Source: Protonemura montana
Taxonomy: Eukaryota > Arthropoda > Insecta > Plecoptera > Nemouridae
Assembly: GCA_947568835.1 (NCBI GenBank)
Contig: OX387611.1
Span: forward strand, 124,001-188,000
Direction of reading: 5' to 3'
Length of the DNA: 64,000 bases
In this document: piece by piece, positions 60,163-64,000 of the stretch
How the letters are laid out: the number at the start of each line of letters is the position of its first letter
Numbering within the stretch: position 1 is the first letter of the stretch
Made by a program: the position numbers and the translations under genes
Notes under the pieces: model-generated
The model's input: the letters and a program-made list of their open reading frames with translations, nothing else
The model's database searches: none
What the model was told of the DNA's origin: nothing

Positions 60163-60200
60163 CGTGGTGGTCACCCATCTAATAACTTACCCAGCGCAGT
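60163..60200 (-). repeat. 5S-derived element, right fragment
   Basis: GTGGTGGTCACCCATCTAAT and CCCAGCGCAGT correspond to the C-box half of the 5S-like unit, resuming after the 18-bp array. Confidence 0.7.
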
Positions 60201-60317
60201 CCTTTTTTATTTTCTGTATTTTTATTTATTGTCACATTCATTGTAGATGATAATATAAACGCTCTTTATGACAAGTGATACGTTTTTCAAAAGGTAAAAC
60301 ATTATCTTGCAATCTTG

Positions 60318-60765
60318 TGTTGCTTATCTTCGGTGATATCACGAGGACCGGTGTTTTCAACACGCCAAATAGTTCGGTGGTCACCCATCCAATACCTGAC
60401 CCAGCACAGTGTTAATTAACTTTTATCCCTCCAACCTCTCTCCCAAACAGAACTGGTCATGTGTATGATGGTCACCCATCCAATACCTGACCCAGCACAG
60501 TGTTAATTAACTTTTATCCCTCCAAAATCTCTCCCGAACAGAACTGGTCATGTGTATGATGGTCATCCATCCAATACCTGACCCAGCGCAGTGTTGCTTA
60601 ACTTTCATCCCTCCAACCTCTCTCCCAAACAGAACTGGTCATGTGTATGATGGTCACCCATCCAATACCTGACACAGCGCAGTGTTGCTTAACTTTCATC
60701 CCTCCAACCTCTCTCCCGAACAGGTATGATGGTCACCCATCCAATATTTCCACATTGTTTTCATA
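60318..60765 (-). repeat. 5S-derived 91-bp tandem repeat, ~4 copies, with 5S head
   Basis: It starts with TTGCTTATCTTCGGTGATAT (head with box A, minus strand) at 60,318-60,372, then C-box sequence and four units with TTAATTAAC or TTGCTTAAC junctions. Confidence 0.87.
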
Positions 60766-60835
60766 TAAAAAAAAAAAACACTCGTGTTATTCAGATGAAA
60801 TCTAATTTAAATTGCAAACGCTTGCAATGCGCGGG

Positions 60836-60978
60836 GTATTTTATTATTATCAACACTCATAACCTTCTCAAAAGTTGATGCCCAAACGGAGATCAATTTT
60901 AATTTCAATGTGATAATCAATTTCCTCGTTTGGGCATCAATTTTTGAGATAATTATAGTGCTGATAATAATAAAATAC
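60836..60978. mobile_element. Palindromic MITE-like element, ~54-bp arms
   Basis: GTATTTTATTATTATCAACA and GTTGATGCCCAAACGGAGA pair with the inverted TCGTTTGGGCATCAA...AATAATAAAATAC across a ~35-base loop. Confidence 0.7.
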
Positions 60979-61888
60979 TTGTGTTGTTTGTTGATCAAGT
61001 CCACATGGCCAAGAAGTGGATGAAAAGATACAATGTCAACCAAGTTGAAAGTATTTTAATGAACAGGCGACTACCAGGGCTATTCATTGCATCCAGACTT
61101 GTTGCTAGGAAACGAGATAAATAACATCGTTGTAAAACACAATCTGTCAGCCTAGTCAGGAAACAGGAAGGGACGCAAGACTCTACCAACGAACTACGAA
61201 GACCCTGACAAAGGCGACCAAGTCCAGAAAAATACATATCCTAAAAAATGTTTTCTGAGGCGAGCTGTAAGTCAGTATTGTATTACACCGAATGAAGATG
61301 AGGTGTGTGACAAAAACTAATTCAACTGGGCTTTGAATGCTAAGTGAAGAACAACTAAATTTTCCAACGTTTCGTAACTTGCATCTGTTACTTTTAAGCA
61401 ATCCTGACTATTTTCTGATTACAGTTTTACAACAGTAAAATGGAAAAGAGAGTTTCAAACGGTAGCAGTGAGGAGGTAGAAGAAGTCAGCAATGTTTGGA
61501 TGGGTAAATTAAGAACAAAGATAAAACGATAACAGCAAGCTGGATCAGTTCTGCACATCAGTTCTGTCAGTCAGTCGACAAGTCTGTTTCGCTTTAGTTT
61601 GTAGGATAAACATAGGAAACAACCACTGGGATCCAACACTCACTACATGCAAGGTCTGCTTAGCGTACAAAAAGAATAATATGCGTTCTGGCTGACTCCA
61701 CACCTGTGGTCTGTTCAACATTGAGGAAAGTGGGTTTGTTTTACTGAGTGATTCGAATGACACATTGCTTCCAGACACAATTTATCTACCCCAACCGAGG
61801 GTAGAATGCTAGAATCTGATTAGCCCTTCCAAATATTCCACTTCCGCTTAGCTTGCATGCATGAAACACGCTGTTATCTCAAGAAGTC
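60979..61888. other. No confident gene; possible short exon at 61,424-61,506
   Basis: TTCTGATTACAG is followed by an ATG (61,441) and 21 codons to a GTAAAT. This is suggestive of a start exon but is unsupported by a partner exon. Confidence 0.25.
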
Positions 61889-61889
61889 A

Positions 61890-62128
61890 CGGAGAGTAGT
61901 TTGTGCGCGATGGCCAGTGCGCACCCAAGCAAGTTGAAGCTAGTCCGACCAGTGGTGCGACCGCTCCTCTACCGATCAATAGCTAGGTGGTAGCGGTCGA
62001 GTCAGGTCGTCGCGACAAACAGCAGCACGATTCAGTTACGCCGCCGAGTTCGCCAAGCAATATTGTTATGCAAAATGGTCGTTCGATTCAGACAGGTCGT
62101 TACTGCGTCTCGACACTCCATTACAAGG
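61890..62128 (+). promoter_or_regulatory. CpG-rich block ending in a splice donor; candidate promoter/first exon
   Basis: CG dinucleotides are much denser here than around it. It ends CATTACAAG/GTATTT. An ATG with good context lies near 62,074. It may be the 5' end of the gene whose exon lies at 63,646. Confidence 0.35.
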
Positions 62129-62486
62129 TATTTTTTAACCTTATTTTCAACTGTTAAAGTAAGCTGCTTGATTATTACCAGCAACGTGTTTATTTCAAAG
62201 TCTTTCCACAAAGATTTCAGTGCCGGTCTTCAATCACATTAACAAGAAATCCCACAGGACCCCATTCGCTATTTCTGAAGCGAAAGCTGCAATGTCACAC
62301 AATTAGCATTCGCTAACTTATTCAATGTCAGAAGCCGCGGGTTTCAATCCAGAGTGCGGTTTTTAGACCTGGCTCGATGCGGCTGCGTATTTGGGTGAAG
62401 TGAGGTTAAAGAGACGTAAACTTCTGTCACGGCAAACGATAAGTTATTTTGTGCGATATTTTCCCGTTTCGTGTGTTGAAATAGGA
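62129..62486. other. No feature recognised
   Basis: Probably intronic if the flanking candidates are exons. Confidence 0.35.
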
Positions 62487-62755
62487 GAGCCTACAAGGCA
62501 AACTAAACAAATTTTCTAAAATATAAAACCTGTTGTTCATAAGTTAAATTCTTTATCTGCAACATGCTCAATCATCTCAATCTCCTGTGTGGCCAGCATC
62601 CTGTTGAATGATTGGTCATTTTCTTGACATTTACAATCTATCTCGCAACTTAGTTCTCCATGTAATTCACATTGCCGATAAGCGTGAGCCAGTTTGTTAG
62701 TAAGTGACCCGCCTGCAGTTTGTTGACAGGATGGAATTACAATAATTAAATTAAA
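62487..62755 (+). repeat. Diverged dispersed repeat, copy 2
   Basis: Counterpart of 56,744-56,995. Confidence 0.7.
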
Positions 62756-63645
62756 ACCTTTAATAACCCGATAATTCATCAGCTGTCTGGTAAATTTCTA
62801 GTGTTTTATTAGCGGGTTATTTTTATTAGACCAAACAATTGCTGCGTTTAATAAAATGCATTTACTAGAATTCTCATGAAATGCAGGTAATAAGATGGGA
62901 AATGTTTACTGTTTTATTTTAAAAACTAAACTTGAGTGTGGCATGTGCCTAAGATGTTTCCTGATAGAGTGGCCTGCCCCAGCTTGAGTTCGGCTGCTGC
63001 CACGATGATTGCACATAGCAACTGAACTTACAACTGTCTTCTTGCAGGGCAGTCCATGGTGCAGCTTGTGGCGGGAACGTGTTAGCAGTTCCCACCGGTT
63101 CCAGCCGTCAGTTCTGATTGTTGGACTGCGATGACATTGGTTTGCTGGTGGATGGAGACATTGGACGAGTTGTGGTAAAAGCTTCCCCAGATTAAGTTAG
63201 ATCTGTAGCAAATAACAGAGCTAATTGATCCAAGTGATTGATCAAAGATGAAGCTGAGATGCTGATCAGTGATTATCATTTTAACTGCTCACTTTCATAC
63301 GTATTGCTAAGACTAATAGTTAAATTTATCTACCTCGAGCAAATGCTGCGATTTTGAAACCGCTGCAGTGGCTCAAAATGTGTCTCAAATTAAAAAAAAG
63401 GGAGTCATTTTGTTTATACCACCTTGGTTCCCACCAGGTGTCTCTGGAGTTACCATTCTCAGGCAAGTTACCGATCAATGATTAATAAAAAATAGGGAAG
63501 TCTCCCTTGATAAAGTAACAGACATAAGGTACAAACATTTGGAGAAGAATTAACCCAGTTTTATAAATGTTCTTTTCAAAACTAGTGCTAAGGTTAGATA
63601 CGGTGGACATCTGTGTTTCTGCTCCAACGTTGCCAATGTTTTCAG
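62756..63645. other. No confident gene
   Basis: A CTTCTTGCAG acceptor-like site lies at 63,048, but downstream frames close quickly. Confidence 0.35.
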
Positions 63646-63984
63646 ATCCGCGTTATCTTCCTGGCCCTGCTTCTTCTCAACTCAGCTTCTGATTGGTCGA
63701 TGTATTCGTCACCAAGTTCTGAGGCTCCCGGTCGTCCACTTGGTGCCTCCTCCACCTGGTGCCTCCTCCACCTGGTGCCTCCTCCACCTGGTGCCGCCTC
63801 CACCTGGTGCCTCCTCCACCTGGTGCCGCCTCCACCTGGTGCTGCCTCCACCCGGTGCCACCTCCACCCGGTGCCGCCTCCACCTGGTGCCGCCTCCACC
63901 TGGTGCCGCCTCCACCCGGTGCCGCCTCCACCCGGTGCCGCCTCCACTCCTAGGCTTGATAGGCAAGCTGAGCAGCTCACAGTC
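63646..63984 (+). CDS. Exon of a predicted secreted protein with a 16-residue repeat, partial
   Basis: After the acceptor CCAATGTTTTCAG an open frame of 113 codons runs to a GTAGGC donor and is in phase 0 at both ends. It starts IRVIFLALLLLNSAS, a signal-peptide core, continues DWSMYSSPSSEAPG, then reads four 16-residue repeats of the type GAASTWCLLHLVPPPP, and ends RLDRQAEQLTVK. The start codon must lie in an earlier exon and the gene continues past the window edge. The repeat comes from a 16-bp minisatellite, so a chance open frame is possible. Confidence 0.45.
63731..63945. repeat. 16-bp GC-rich minisatellite (GGTGCCTCCTCCACCT), ~13 copies
   Basis: Variants include GCCGCC/GCCTCC and CACCCG/CACCTG. 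Since 16 is not a multiple of 3, three units rotate through the frames and give a 48-bp (16-codon) protein period. Confidence 0.93.
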
Positions 63985-64000
63985 AAGGTAGGCTACAACC

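Noticed and set aside
59288..60178. 296-codon HTIVFA-repeat ORF and its MSKDYG counterparts
   Set aside because: The 18-bp satellite gives open frames on both strands by arithmetic alone.
63677..63986. Minus-strand Gly/Trp/Arg-repeat ORFs over the 16-bp minisatellite
   Set aside because: All frames are open because the unit lacks stops; the plus-strand frame has the splice sites and leader.

Overview
The window is metazoan nuclear DNA. It carries two genes I could assemble from exons with matching splice phases, fossils of transposons found in animals (Polinton, Gypsy LTR elements, an APE-type LINE, hAT), and a 5S rRNA-derived repeat family. It looks like an invertebrate. A short dispersed motif (GTTTAACGACGCACTGTT-like) reminds me of repeats common in molluscs, but I would not name a clade from it. 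No prokaryotic operon, rRNA gene, tRNA gene or CRISPR array is visible. About half of the window is tandem satellite, and most long open frames are satellite artefacts.

Layout. 0.7-15.1 kb is a compound satellite block: a 92/82-bp alternating dimer, then about 270 copies of a 42-bp unit, then a 10-bp unit, with a ~185-bp direct repeat on both sides. 15.2-16.0 kb holds a broken Gypsy integrase C-terminus (minus). 16.4-19.45 kb is a complete-looking five-exon CAP-superfamily secreted protein gene (minus); its second intron contains 34 copies of a 31-bp unit made of the gene's own branch point and 3' splice site. 19.6-21.1 kb is an exonuclease-domain fragment of a Polinton-type DNA polymerase B. 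21-29.4 kb is a transposon graveyard: microsatellites, a 5S-derived array, two related LTRs, a primer binding site, an internally deleted Gypsy body, a LINE endonuclease fragment, and two copies of an unnamed element here called X. 29.9-34.7 kb is a 91/89-bp satellite. 34.85-35.6 kb is an hAT transposase pseudogene.

36.69-43.64 kb is a four-exon adhesion-type GPCR gene (plus, 883 residues predicted) with a degenerate GPS. Introns 2 and 3 are filled with a 91-bp satellite derived from the 5S rRNA promoter region. 44-51.1 kb contains a 51-bp hAT-type mini-insertion with a perfect 8-bp target duplication, a third copy of element X blown up by two internal arrays (80 bp x 25 and 46 bp x 50), and a 450-bp hAT MITE. 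51-64 kb is mostly non-coding, with a retropepsin fragment, a single 5S-headed element, palindromic MITE-like sequences, a terminal exon of an unknown cysteine-rich protein (minus), an 18-bp satellite nested in a 5S-like element, and at the right edge an exon with a hydrophobic leader and a 16-bp in-frame minisatellite.

The most unusual theme is satellite growth from functional modules: a splice acceptor in the CAP gene, a Pol III internal promoter in the 5S family, and two internal segments of element X. In three introns of the two genes the arrays sit directly upstream of the 3' splice site.
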